Positions 25,580 through 33,954 of a stretch of 64,000 nucleotides of DNA are shown here, in pieces. Origin of the DNA: Halomonas sp. Bachu 37 (GTDB lineage Bacteria; Pseudomonadota; Gammaproteobacteria; Pseudomonadales; Halomonadaceae); contig NZ_CP137552.1 of assembly GCF_039691755.1 (NCBI RefSeq), positions 1,922,001 through 1,986,000 on the forward strand, read 5' to 3'. The notes below the pieces were generated by a model. That model searched no databases, was not told the origin of the DNA, and was given only the letters and a program-made list of their open reading frames with translations. The position numbers and the translations under genes are program-made. Each line of letters begins with the position of its first letter. The stretch's first letter is position 1.

Positions 25580-26615
25580 CCGCGCTACGGTAACTGGCCC
25601 TGGCGTCGCCCAGCAGCGCAGCAAACTGAACACACGTATTGCCGGCGGCCTCTTGCTGCTGGCTTTGCTTATGCTGGGGTCAATGCTTTCCGTTGCTTTT
25701 GGTGCCCGGGCAGTGGGTTGGCCGGAAATCGCCGCCGCGCTGAGCGGCCAGGTGGAAACCATTGGCGATGCCGCCGTGGCCAGCCGCCTGCCGCGCACGT
25801 TGCTTGCCATGTTGGCCGGGGCCGCGCTGGGTGTCTCCGGCGGGGTGATGCAGGGCCTGACCCGCAATCCGCTCGCCGACCCCGGCCTTCTGGGGGTCAA
25901 CGCCGGAGCGGCGCTGGCGGTGGTGATCGGCATCGCCTGGTTCGGTATCGACGAGACGGCCACTTACATCTGGACAGCGATTGCCGGCGCAGCAGTGGCG
26001 GCCTGCGCGGTTTACGCCATTGCCAGCCTCGGTCAGGGTGGTGCCACACCGCTCAGATTGGCGCTGGCGGGTGCGGCCATTACTGCGACACTCAGCTCGC
26101 TTGCCACCGCCGTGGTACTGCCGCGTGGCGATATCGGGGGGCTGGTGCAATCCTGGCTGGTGGGCGGCGTGGGCGGCGCGACCTATGACCAACTGCTGCC
26201 GGTACTGCCCTTTCTACTCACCGGGTTCGTCATCACCCTGCTCGCCGCGCGCAAACTCAATATGCTGGCGCTGGGTGATGACACCGCCGCCGGGCTGGGC
26301 GAAAAGGTGGCAGTGGCCCGCGCCATGTCGGCTATCGGCGCGGTATTGCTGTGCGGGCCGATTACCGCCGTATGTGGGCCGATTGGCTTTGTCGGTTTAG
26401 TCGTACCCCACGCCTGCCGCCTGCTAGTAGGTGGCGACTATCGCTGGCTGCTGCCCTTCTCTGCCCTGGGCGGCGCCGTGCTGTTGACGTTTTCAGACGT
26501 GGCAGGCCGACTGGTGGCGCACCCATCCGAGCTGGATGTGGGGCTCGTCACCGCCTTCATAGGCGCGCCGGTATTTATCTGGATAGTGCGCAATCGCAAG
26601 GTAGGCTCGCTATGA
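25539..26615 (+). CDS. FecCD-family siderophore ABC permease 1
   Basis: A 358-residue permease with nine to ten helices. RLPRTLLAMLAGAALGVSGGVMQGLTRNPLADPGLLGVNAGAA contains the classic FecCD R-L-P-R and NPLA-P-LG signature, split here for reading: RLPRTLLAMLAG, MQGLTRNPLADPGLLG. GPIGFVGLVVPHACRLLVG near residue 285 faces the ATPase. The first 35 residues are hydrophilic and overlap the previous gene by 41 bp; a later unrecognised start is possible. It overlaps permease 2 by 4 bp. Confidence 0.9.
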   Translation: MQTCSQKPHASQTNRATVTGPGVAQQRSKLNTRIAGGLLLLALLMLGSMLSVAFGARAVGWPEIAAALSGQVETIGDAAVASRLPRTLLAMLAGAALGVSGGVMQGLTRNPLADPGLLGVNAGAALAVVIGIAWFGIDETATYIWTAIAGAAVAACAVYAIASLGQGGATPLRLALAGAAITATLSSLATAVVLPRGDIGGLVQSWLVGGVGGATYDQLLPVLPFLLTGFVITLLAARKLNMLALGDDTAAGLGEKVAVARAMSAIGAVLLCGPITAVCGPIGFVGLVVPHACRLLVGGDYRWLLPFSALGGAVLLTFSDVAGRLVAHPSELDVGLVTAFIGAPVFIWIVRNRKVGSL

Positions 26616-27655
26616 ACCAGCCGCCCCTCAACGCCATCGGCCACTTCCGGCACATGCGCCGCACCAGCGCCAAACGTCGCGCCCGCATGATCTCGATACT
26701 TGCCGCCTGCCTGCTCGCGGGCGTGCTGTTGACCCTGATGCTGGGGCAGTCCTTCACGCCGCTAACCACGGTGGTACGCATACTTGGCGGCGCCGAGGTG
26801 CCGGGCGCTGGTTTCACCGTGCGTGAGCTACGCCTGCCAAGAGCCGTGGTATCCGTGCTGGTGGGCGCCTGTTTCGGCCTGGGCGGCATCGCCTTTCAGA
26901 CCCTGCTGCGCAACCCGCTGGCAAGTCCTGACATCATCGGCATCAGTACCGGCGCCAGCACCGGGGCGGTGTTTGCCATTGTGGTGCTCTCTCTGAGCGG
27001 CCCTGCGGTTTCGCTGGTGGCGATTGCCGCGGGGCTCGGCGTGGCGCTGCTGATCTACATGCTCTCCTGGCGCCAGGGCGTGACCGGCGGGCGACTGATA
27101 TTGATCGGCATTGGCCTGGCCGCGATGCTGCAAAGCGTGACCGCCTACCTGCTGATGCGCGCCCCCAGCTGGACGCTTCAGGAAGCCCTGCGCTGGCTCA
27201 CCGGCAGCGTGAACGGCGCTCAACTGGACCAGGCGCTGCCGCTGTTGGTCGCCCTGCTACTGTTCGGCGGGCTGCTGCTAAGCCGCCGCCGCGACCTTGA
27301 AACCCTGCGCATGGGCGATGACCTTGCCGCCGGGCTGGGCGTGCGCCTGGCCATCACGCGCGCTGTCGTGGTCATCACCGCCGTGGCGCTGGTGGCGTTT
27401 GCCACCGCCGTTTCCGGCCCGGTGGCATTCGTGGCGTTTCTTTCCGGCCCCATTGCGGCGCGGCTGATGGGCCGCAATGATTCGCTGCTGGTGCCCGCCG
27501 CGCTGGTGGGGTCACTGCTGGTGCTGCTGGGTGATTATGCGGGCCAGTTCCTGCTCCCCGCTCGCTATCCAGTCGGCATCGTGACCGGCGTGCTGGGCGC
27601 GCCCTATCTGCTGTATTTGATACTTCGTGACAACAAGACCCGAGGCACCCTATGA
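26612..27655 (+). CDS. FecCD-family siderophore ABC permease 2
   Basis: A 347-residue partner of permease 1, with ELRLPRAVVSVLVGACFGL, FQTLLRNPLASPDIIGIS and GPVAFVAFLSGPIAARLMG. I chose ATG 26612, which overlaps the upstream stop as ATGA; longer in-frame versions would run far into the other gene. The two permeases form the heterodimeric channel. It overlaps the ATPase gene by 4 bp. Confidence 0.9.
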   Translation: MNQPPLNAIGHFRHMRRTSAKRRARMISILAACLLAGVLLTLMLGQSFTPLTTVVRILGGAEVPGAGFTVRELRLPRAVVSVLVGACFGLGGIAFQTLLRNPLASPDIIGISTGASTGAVFAIVVLSLSGPAVSLVAIAAGLGVALLIYMLSWRQGVTGGRLILIGIGLAAMLQSVTAYLLMRAPSWTLQEALRWLTGSVNGAQLDQALPLLVALLLFGGLLLSRRRDLETLRMGDDLAAGLGVRLAITRAVVVITAVALVAFATAVSGPVAFVAFLSGPIAARLMGRNDSLLVPAALVGSLLVLLGDYAGQFLLPARYPVGIVTGVLGAPYLLYLILRDNKTRGTL

Positions 27656-28473
27656 GCGTTTCCTCACTACTCGCCCAGGGCCTGGCAGCAGGCTACGGGG
27701 AACGCACCATTCTCGATGGCGTAAGCCTGAGCGTGCCCGCCGGCTGCACTACCGCCATTGTGGGCGCCAACGCCTGCGGAAAATCCACGCTTTTGCGCGT
27801 GCTTTCACGGCTGCTTACTCCCTCCCACGGCAGCGTGCTGCTGGATGGCGATGACATTAACCAACTGCCCATCCGCCGCCTGGCACAGCAATTGGGGTTT
27901 CTGCCACAGTCTCCCATCGCCCCGGAAGGCATTAGCGTGCTCGAACTTGTGAGCCGGGGCCGCCATCCGCATCAAGGGCTTTTCAAGCGCTGGAGCGCCG
28001 CCGATGAAGCCGCCGTGGCGGAAGCCTTGTCCGTCACTCACCTGAGCGAGCTGGCCGAACGCCACGTGGACGAGCTTTCCGGCGGGCAGCGCCAGCGAGT
28101 GTGGATCGCCATGGCGCTGGCCCAGCAAACCAAGGTGCTGCTGCTCGATGAGCCCACCACCTTTCTGGATATCAACCACCAGGTCGAGGTACTCGATCTT
28201 CTCACCGACCTGAACCGGCAGCGCGGCACCACCATCGTGATGGTGCTCCACGAGCTCAACCTGGCCGCCCGTTACGCCGACCAGCTGGTCGCCATGGCCA
28301 ACGGCAATGTCTACGCCGCAGGCCCGCCGGAGGAGATACTGACCGAGCAGATGGTGCGCGACGTATTCGGCCTGGAAAGCCGGGTCATCGAAGACCCGGT
28401 GACCGGCAAGCCGATGATGATTCCGCTGGGGCGGCACGGGGTGCGCCCACCAGGCCGTCCGGTCTCTTCCTAG
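27652..28473 (+). CDS. Siderophore ABC transporter ATP-binding protein
   Basis: A 273-residue FecE/FhuC-type ATPase. Walker A GANACGKST, Q-loop LGFLPQSP, signature LSGGQRQRVWIAMAL, Walker B VLLLDEPTTFLD and the switch His in MVLHELNLA are all present, so it should be active. It ends the four-gene uptake operon. The ATG overlaps the upstream TGA by 4 bp. Confidence 0.94.
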   Translation: MSVSSLLAQGLAAGYGERTILDGVSLSVPAGCTTAIVGANACGKSTLLRVLSRLLTPSHGSVLLDGDDINQLPIRRLAQQLGFLPQSPIAPEGISVLELVSRGRHPHQGLFKRWSAADEAAVAEALSVTHLSELAERHVDELSGGQRQRVWIAMALAQQTKVLLLDEPTTFLDINHQVEVLDLLTDLNRQRGTTIVMVLHELNLAARYADQLVAMANGNVYAAGPPEEILTEQMVRDVFGLESRVIEDPVTGKPMMIPLGRHGVRPPGRPVSS

Positions 28474-28625
28474 TTGGGCGTAGGCTTGCAGATCCAGTAC
28501 TTTCCCACTGGGGTGGCAATACGTGAAAGCAGCCGCTCGTGCTCATCGTGCCGGTTATCCATGGCCCTTGCCATGCGCATGTACGTGGCGGCGGCGCAGC
28601 GCGGGCTAACCGCTTTCACCTTCAT
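28470..28625 (-). pseudogene. Remnant of AidB-type acyl-CoA dehydrogenase
   Basis: A 51-codon open frame reads ...ATYMRMARAMDNRHDEHERL then LSRIATPVGKYWICKPTPN and stops. DNRHDEHERL...RIATPVGKYWICK is the helix pair found in the C-terminal half of AidB-like acyl-CoA dehydrogenases, where the family normally continues with KRTPN and a conserved Glu/Gly block. Both ends of the enzyme are missing. Its first ATG overlaps the stop of the diguanylate cyclase (ATGA), and it converges on the siderophore ATPase gene. Identification is from memory of the family; moderate confidence. Confidence 0.55.
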
Positions 28626-29827
28626 TCTTCTTCCATTCCCTTGCCACACATCACTACCCGGTTCCTGCCGTCGCGCTTGCCAGCGTAAAGCATCCGATCC
28701 GCCCGTGTGATCAGGGAATCGAGATCAATCTCTTCAGGGTTCGCTACTGCAATACCGATGGTGACGCTCAGGCACAGCTCGCTCATTTCACCCTCTGACG
28801 ACAGTTCGGCGACCGTCTTCTTTAGCCGTTCCGCCACGATCTGGGCGTCTTCGGAGCTAGTGTTCGGCAGGGCCACCACGAACTCTTCGCCGCCGAAACG
28901 CCCAATCACATCCATTGGCCGCAGGGATGACGCACAGGCCTCTGCGATCCTGGTCAGAACCCGATCCCCATGCGCGTGGCCCCAGGTATCGTTGATGCTC
29001 TTGAAATGATCCACATCGATCATGAACAGGCTGAACGGCACCTTGTCCAGTTGCGAGCGCTGAAAAAGCCCTTCGGCCAGCTTCATGAAATGGCCGCGAT
29101 TATTCAGCCCTGTCAGAGCGTCCAGCTCGGCCAATATACGGAGCTGATCTTCCAGGGAAGTCCGGTTAGCTATTTCCTTATGCAGCTGTTGATTTTGATC
29201 GCGCTCTTCGTGAAGCAACGCAAACTGCTTGCGCTGTAGGTTTTCCAGGCGCAGCAAGGCACAGAATCCCACCACATTGGCCATGATCAATAGCAGCGCT
29301 ATGCGCAGTGTCGCCATCGGCTCGATCTCAGCAAACAGCACCGCCGAGACCAGAAAGCCAATATTCAAATAGAGGCTGGCGAACGTCACCACTGTCAGCA
29401 GATTGGGCATCAGAAGATAGAAGGCCATGGTGGCTACCACCACCGCGGTTACCTGGGTAGAGAGGCTCTCCGGGCGCAAGGGAACGATCAAGATGATACC
29501 CGTCGCAAATATCCATAACGGCAACGCGTGCAACCAGACGTTCCGGGAGTACCCGCCCCTGCGCCTGATGATAAAGGCCAGAACAAGGCAAAGGCTCATT
29601 ACCACGATGCGCATAGCAAGCAGCAGATAAAGCTCTCTGGTAGAGCCAAGAAGGTAGTAGTCCGAAATGGCGAACATGCCAAAGACCAGGGCCGCCACGC
29701 TCACGGCAAGGCAAGATTCGAGCCGCACCCGCGACTTGATGGACCTGCGATACATCGACTCCTTGCTGTCATCACGAAACTGTCCAGTCAGCCAATGCAC
29801 CTGATATTGTGTTTTTAGAGAAGGCAA
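28622..29827 (-). CDS. Membrane-bound GGDEF diguanylate cyclase
   Basis: A 401-residue protein. Five to six transmembrane helices (about residues 38-190) act as sensor, then a short coiled coil (RKQFALLHEERDQNQQLHKE) leads to a GGDEF domain with LDALTGLNNRGHF, metal-site FMIDVDHFKSINDTWGHAHGD and the active-site motif GRFGGEEF. The I-site RxxD four residues upstream of GGEEF is LRPMDVIG, where R and D are present, so product inhibition is plausible. The start is TTG behind GGGAG; a downstream ATG at 29755 is an alternative. Confidence 0.88.
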   Translation of the reverse strand: MPSLKTQYQVHWLTGQFRDDSKESMYRRSIKSRVRLESCLAVSVAALVFGMFAISDYYLLGSTRELYLLLAMRIVVMSLCLVLAFIIRRRGGYSRNVWLHALPLWIFATGIILIVPLRPESLSTQVTAVVVATMAFYLLMPNLLTVVTFASLYLNIGFLVSAVLFAEIEPMATLRIALLLIMANVVGFCALLRLENLQRKQFALLHEERDQNQQLHKEIANRTSLEDQLRILAELDALTGLNNRGHFMKLAEGLFQRSQLDKVPFSLFMIDVDHFKSINDTWGHAHGDRVLTRIAEACASSLRPMDVIGRFGGEEFVVALPNTSSEDAQIVAERLKKTVAELSSEGEMSELCLSVTIGIAVANPEEIDLDSLITRADRMLYAGKRDGRNRVVMCGKGMEEE

Positions 29828-29967
29828 GTCCCCGTACTCCCTGGATAAAACGGCGATTCTTTAGGGTTCGATCAGCGAAGCGACGGCTCCCTGGCTGAAG
29901 AGAGTTTTCTTGGAAATCAGCATATCTATATTCATAGAGTAACTGAAGCGCTTTGGAACTGACTTTC

Positions 29968-31122
29968 TCAAGCGCGACTGTGCCGGTCATCGCCTGGCTC
30001 GCCACCTAGACGTTCACGCATTAGTACCGCGTAGCGCGTACTGCGCCCACCGCCAGGAAGCTTGTACAGACAGCCCTTTTCTAACAGCTCGGATAGATCC
30101 CGCGTTGCGGTGGCTTTACTCACCTTCGCCAACGATTGGTACTTGCGGGCATTCATGCCCTGCTCAAATTCTTCTCCTGCCGTATCCAACAAGCGATTCA
30201 GCACCTTGATCTGACGCTCATTGAGTACGGTAGTGGCATGTTGCTGCCAGAAGTTGGTTTTCAGCAGGACACGGTCGATTCTCAACAGCGCCTGCTCAAG
30301 CGCCTCTTTCAACGTATCCAGAAACCACAACAGCCACGGCGTAATATCGAGACCGCCTTTCTGAGCGTTTTCAAGGTGATCGTAGTACGCCTCGCGACGC
30401 GCCATGATGGCCGCGCTCAGCGAGTAGAAGCGGACCGATTGCCGCTCTGCCTGTGCCAGCGCTCGATCCGTCACTGCGCGCGTCACGCGTCCATTGCCAT
30501 CATCAAAGGGGTGCAAGGTAATCAGCCAAAGGTGAGCTATGCCGGCGCGAACCAGCGCATCAAGCTCCTGGGGCGGATGGTTGAACCAGGCAATAAACGC
30601 ATCGAGCTCTGTGCCCAACTGCACGCGGGGCGGCGCTTCAAAATGCACCTTGGGCCGATCGAGCCGACCCGACACCACTTGCATGGGTTGATCGCCACGC
30701 AGCTCGCCTACACGCACATTGCCTAGCACGCCGGGGCCTTGGACAAAGAGCATGGACTGCCAGAGGCACAGCTGCTCACGGGAAAGCGGCTCATCCAATT
30801 GATGCGTGGATTGCAGCAACAGCTCCACCAGCGCCTCGGATTCCGGCGTCGTTCTGGATACCCCTGCTTGCTGTAAGCCCAGATGGCGAGCCACGGAAGA
30901 GCGTACGGAGCCAACATCCAGACGTTCGCCTTCGATCTCGCTGGTACGGATGGCATTCTGGATAAGCGTATCCATCTCCACATCCAGATTAGCCTGTCCG
31001 GGAGCAGCCTCGGTTTTACCCAGCACACGGCCCTGCAGTAGTCGCACGACATCCAGCGTAGGCCGAAGAACGGATTCATCCCACTCAAAATGCGGCCAAC
31101 TATGTTGCTCCCAGATATACAT
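29968..31122 (-). CDS. Fic-family AMP-transferase with winged-helix end
   Basis: A 384-residue protein. Residues about 1-110 are a DUF4172-type N-terminal domain bearing the self-inhibitory motif T60-SEI-E64-G65, so this is a class II Fic. The catalytic loop HPFDDGNGR is at 194-202 with the full HxFx(D/E)GNGR consensus. Residues about 300-384 (NERQIKVLNRLLD, ARKYQSLAKVSKATATRDL) form a winged helix. Such proteins AMPylate targets or themselves; the DNA-binding end suggests autoregulation through the repeats at 31121-31185. Confidence 0.92.
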   Translation of the reverse strand: MYIWEQHSWPHFEWDESVLRPTLDVVRLLQGRVLGKTEAAPGQANLDVEMDTLIQNAIRTSEIEGERLDVGSVRSSVARHLGLQQAGVSRTTPESEALVELLLQSTHQLDEPLSREQLCLWQSMLFVQGPGVLGNVRVGELRGDQPMQVVSGRLDRPKVHFEAPPRVQLGTELDAFIAWFNHPPQELDALVRAGIAHLWLITLHPFDDGNGRVTRAVTDRALAQAERQSVRFYSLSAAIMARREAYYDHLENAQKGGLDITPWLLWFLDTLKEALEQALLRIDRVLLKTNFWQQHATTVLNERQIKVLNRLLDTAGEEFEQGMNARKYQSLAKVSKATATRDLSELLEKGCLYKLPGGGRSTRYAVLMRERLGGEPGDDRHSRA

Positions 31123-31185
31123 GAGCCGATTGCTCCGCCTATTCAGATCATATCATGAGCCGATTATGGGTTATATTCGGCTCAT
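31121..31185. promoter_or_regulatory. Three copies of ATGAGCCGA at the Fic gene start
   Basis: ATGAGCCGATT (31121-31131) overlaps the Fic start codon. ATGAGCCGATT recurs at 31155-31165, and TCGGCTCAT (31177-31185) is its inverted copy, with a 13-bp spacer between the last two. This looks like an operator array covering promoter and start; the winged helix of Fic itself is the obvious candidate binder. Confidence 0.65.
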
Positions 31186-31313
31186 AGGCTAGTGCTGTTG
31201 TGGCGGGAAACGGTTAGCGATGGCGGCAGGAAACAGGAGCGCACCAGGGGAGAGCGAAAGACCGCATGCATCTAGCCATCAACTAAACCGTCAAATACAA
31301 CATGACACGATTG

Positions 31314-31427
31314 ATTACCGATCGGTAATTTTCAGAACATTTTAAGCTCCTATAATCGCACAGTTACCGATCGGTAATATTCAAGTTGTAACGCAATATA
31401 TTTAAGCCTAGACTTACCGAACGGTAA
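31314..31427 (+). promoter_or_regulatory. hipBA operator array: three palindromes about 50 bp apart
   Basis: ATTACCGATCGGTAAT (31314-31329) and TTACCGATCGGTAA (31364-31377) are perfect palindromes; TTACCGAACGGTAA (31414-31427) has one central change. Centres are 49 and 50 bp apart. A possible promoter is TTGTAA (31386-31391) with TAGACT (31409-31414), 17 bp apart, its -10 touching the third site; TATAAT at 31351 is another candidate -10. HipB dimers are expected to bind here and repress. Confidence 0.75.
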
Positions 31428-31443
31428 TCTCATCCAGGCTCCC

Positions 31444-31707
31444 ATGACTTCCGACGACGCATCCTCCCCCATGACCACCACCATTCGCCAAAGCGAAGAC
31501 CTGGGCAGACTTGTGCGCCAGCTGCGCGCCGAGCAAGGGCTATTGCAAATCGATCTGGCCGGTCTCGCCGGCACCGGCAATCGTTTCATCGTCGATTTGG
31601 AACGGGGCAAGCCGACCCTTCAGTTACAGAAAGTGTTGGACGTGCTGGACTTGATGGGGCTTGAAGTGGTCGTAAGGCGCAAGGGTGGCAAGCGCCATGG
31701 CAAGTGA
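31444..31707 (+). CDS. hipB: HipB-like antitoxin, XRE-type DNA-binding protein
   Basis: An 87-residue helix-turn-helix protein: DLGRLVRQLRAEQGLLQIDLA, then GTGNRFIVDLERGKPTLQLQKV, the usual HipB HTH, and a C-terminal strand (LEVVVRRKGG). It neutralises HipA and represses the operon. A second in-frame Met (residue 10, MTTTIRQSEDL) could be the true start. It overlaps hipA by 11 bp if hipA starts at 31697. Confidence 0.9.
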   Translation: MTSDDASSPMTTTIRQSEDLGRLVRQLRAEQGLLQIDLAGLAGTGNRFIVDLERGKPTLQLQKVLDVLDLMGLEVVVRRKGGKRHGK

Positions 31708-32956
31708 CGATACCTTGGCGGTGTATCAAGGCGAAAGGCACGTCGGGTGGTTATACGATACCCAGCCACTACGCTTCGAGTATGCCCTAGCTTGGTTGGA
31801 GTATCCGGAAGCGGTAAGCCTCTCACCCGCACTGCCCCTCTCGCGGCAAATTCACGCAGGCGATGACGTGTTGGCTTACTTTGAGAACCTCCTGCCGGAA
31901 GGTGACCTTCGCCATCACCTGGAACTTCGCCATCACGCCACAACCGTTTTTGGACTGCTGAAAGCTATTGGTGGAGATACGGCCAGCGGCTTCACCCTGC
32001 TTTCGCCAGATGAGTCACCGGCTCCGCCGCGCTATCGGCCCATTCGTTGGCAAACCGTGGCGGAACACTTGCGACATCGGGAACGAGGCCCTTTATTCTC
32101 GCAACAGGGCGAAGAGGCACGTATATCACTGGCCGGTGCCCAAAACAAGTTACTGCTGATGGTGCAGCCAGACGGAAACCCCGCCATACCAGAGGGTTCG
32201 GCGCCTTCCAGCCATATTCTCAAGCCAGATATTCAAGGCCTGAAGGGTGTTTGGGCGACCGCCCTCAACGAAACCTTCTGCATGCAACTGGCCGCTGAAC
32301 TCGGGCTAGAAGTCGCCGAGGCGAGCTACCAACCCGAAACCCGCGCCTGTCTTGTGCGCCGATATGACCGCATTCCCGACGCACAAGGTAAATTGCGGCG
32401 TCTGCACCAGCTCGATTTCTGCCAGTTGGCTGGCACACCTTCGCTGATCAAATACGAAAACGACGGCGGCCCGGGGCTGGTTCGCTGCCGCGAACTCCTG
32501 CAGCAGGTGGGAACACCGGCGAAAGACTTGCAGCGCCTGATCGGCTGGCTCTTCTTCAACCTGCTGATCGGCAACAACGACAGCCACGCCAAGAACCTCG
32601 CCATCCTCTACACCGACGAAGGCCCCCGATTGGCGCCGTTCTATGACCTGATGAGCACAGCGCTTTATAGCGGACTTTCAAACCGCTTTGCGCTGCGTGT
32701 CAACGGTGAGGATCGCCCCGGCAACATCGAACGCTCGCACCTCGAAGCCTTGGCACGCTCGATGCGTTTCCAGCCAAGTTACTTTTTAAAACAGGGGCTA
32801 GAACTTGCTGAGCGCATGCCGGCAGCTATAGACAGCACCCTCGCCACGCTGAGTACCATAGCGAATCAAGGTACTGAACAGACACTGCTAGAGAGGTTGC
32901 AACAACGGCTTTTAAGCAACTGTCGAAAGCTGCCGGAGCGATGGTCGGCGAATTAA
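31697..32956 (+). CDS. hipA: HipA-like Ser/Thr kinase toxin
   Basis: A 419-residue kinase. The N-terminal HipA domain ends near GGDTASGFTLLSP; the G-loop-like segment ISLAGAQNKLLL, KPD of HILKPDIQG, LDFCQLAGTPSLIKYENDGG, catalytic NNDSHAKNLAIL and metal-site PFYDLMST follow in the order of HipA. All key kinase residues appear intact. E. coli HipA phosphorylates glutamyl-tRNA synthetase and induces persistence. A GTG at 31685 would add four residues; I prefer ATG 31697. Confidence 0.92.
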   Translation: MASDDTLAVYQGERHVGWLYDTQPLRFEYALAWLEYPEAVSLSPALPLSRQIHAGDDVLAYFENLLPEGDLRHHLELRHHATTVFGLLKAIGGDTASGFTLLSPDESPAPPRYRPIRWQTVAEHLRHRERGPLFSQQGEEARISLAGAQNKLLLMVQPDGNPAIPEGSAPSSHILKPDIQGLKGVWATALNETFCMQLAAELGLEVAEASYQPETRACLVRRYDRIPDAQGKLRRLHQLDFCQLAGTPSLIKYENDGGPGLVRCRELLQQVGTPAKDLQRLIGWLFFNLLIGNNDSHAKNLAILYTDEGPRLAPFYDLMSTALYSGLSNRFALRVNGEDRPGNIERSHLEALARSMRFQPSYFLKQGLELAERMPAAIDSTLATLSTIANQGTEQTLLERLQQRLLSNCRKLPERWSAN

Positions 32957-33000
32957 TGCAAAGCCCCGCCTATTCGGAAGCCCGCAAATACTGATCTTGC

Positions 33001-33224
33001 CCCAGGCCTGCTACGATTTCCCGGGGGGCGACCTGCATCAGCGTCAATGAAGAGATTGCCCACGGTATCCCCGGTGAGCCCTTCCTGTCCAAGGGCGGCC
33101 ACTGTGCCACCGAAGGCGATGACGGCTGAACCCTCTACGCCCCCCCCACGCGCCGGTGGTGCAGTATGAGCACACAGTAGTGGCTACGGATCGTGGGGCT
33201 ATCTTCGTCACGCTGCCGGGATGA
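33001..33224 (+). pseudogene. Decayed methionine aminopeptidase gene
   Basis: Two parts of a type I methionine aminopeptidase are readable. TCISVNEEIAHGIPGE (about 33031-33078) is the conserved core segment, and QYEHTVVATDRGAIFVTLPG then stop (33162-33224) is the C-terminus. Between them, EPFLSKGGHCATEGDDG is followed by TGA where Trp is expected, then TLYAPPTR. About 130 internal residues are missing, and an extra G before the first segment (run of six G) and another slip near 33150 break the frame. Confidence 0.65.
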
Positions 33225-33239
33225 TTCTCAACCCCGGAG

Positions 33240-33431
33240 TGTAAACTCAAGCGTCGCGACAGCCAGCCCTGGAAAGGCGCCCGGCCCTGCCTGCCCGACA
33301 TGAAGTCGGTGATCGGCCCCGCCCCCGACAAGCCAGGGCTGTGTCTCGCCCAGATGATGGATGGCTAAGAACCCACCACGGTGGATATAGCACCGTTTCG
33401 CGTCGATCGCTTTTTGAAAGTGAGGTCATGA
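33240..33431 (+). pseudogene. Decayed C-terminus of DadA-like FAD oxidoreductase
   Basis: In one frame: SQPWKGARPCLPDMKSVIGP, APDKPGLCLAQMMDG, a TAA stop, then EPTTVDIAPFRVDRFLKVRS and a stop. W-G-x-RP-x-xPD-xxxVIGPAP-PGL is the late signature of D-amino-acid dehydrogenase/glycine oxidase-type flavoproteins, and VDIAPFRVDRF is their usual last block. The GHGH-containing helix that normally follows PGLYLA is deleted. It lies immediately after the aminopeptidase remnant on the same strand. Confidence 0.6.
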
Positions 33432-33517
33432 TACTAAGTGGGCGTCCAATGGTGCCCCACCGTAGCCAGCCGAGCTGGTATGCTGCGGATCGACAAGCCA
33501 TCCAGAGAGGTAAAGCT

Positions 33518-33565
33518 ATGGATAATACCTTTCCCTATGCGCGTTTCAACAGTTTCTACGCATAA
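33518..33565 (+). other. 15-residue open frame with good ribosome site
   Basis: ATG at 33518 is preceded by AGAGAGG and encodes MDNTFPYARFNSFYA before TAA. It overlaps the end of the convergent XRE gene by 10 bp. It may be a remnant of a longer gene or a real small peptide. Nothing else supports expression. Confidence 0.25.
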
Positions 33566-33945
33566 GCCCTGAGAAAAGCCAACATCACCTGGCGCACGAT
33601 CTGACGCTGCTCATCAGGCAGCTTGCGGTATGCCTGAAGTAGTTCAAGCTCCTCCCCTCCGATAGTTATTTCCCACTTGCCGTGAGTCTCGCCCACACGG
33701 CTGCCTGCCGCTTCGCCGTAGCGTAATACATGGGGCTCGATGCCCAGTCGCTCGGCCAGCACCTGCAATTTGTCCTGTTCCGGTATGGAGTCACCGCGCA
33801 GCCAACGCCGTACCGCCTGGTAAGTGACCGGCTTTCCCCAGTAATGCAGATTGAACAGACGCTCCAGCACCGACGGGCGGGCTTCGTAGCCTGCGGCATG
33901 CATGGCCTGCTTGAGGCGCTCGGCAAACATTGCTTTTTCATTCAT
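33556..33945 (-). CDS. XRE-type regulator divergent from type III RM genes
   Basis: A 129-residue protein starting MNEKAMFAERLKQAM. Residues about 5-70 form a helix-turn-helix (GKPVTYQAVRRWLRGDSIPEQDKL), and the remainder is helical (EELELLQAYRKLPDEQRQIVRQV), a layout seen in phage-repressor-like and restriction-controller proteins. A longer in-frame start at 33993 would run through the operator repeats, so 33945 is preferred. It is divergent from mod with three inverted repeats between, so it probably controls both directions, as C proteins do. Confidence 0.82.
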   Translation of the reverse strand: MNEKAMFAERLKQAMHAAGYEARPSVLERLFNLHYWGKPVTYQAVRRWLRGDSIPEQDKLQVLAERLGIEPHVLRYGEAAGSRVGETHGKWEITIGGEELELLQAYRKLPDEQRQIVRQVMLAFLRAYA

Positions 33946-33954
33946 GCGCCGAAT

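Noticed and set aside
29828..29967. Possible small gene between the cyclase and Fic
   Set aside because: A minus-strand open frame exists but lacks a ribosome site and recognisable features, and it runs into the cyclase gene.
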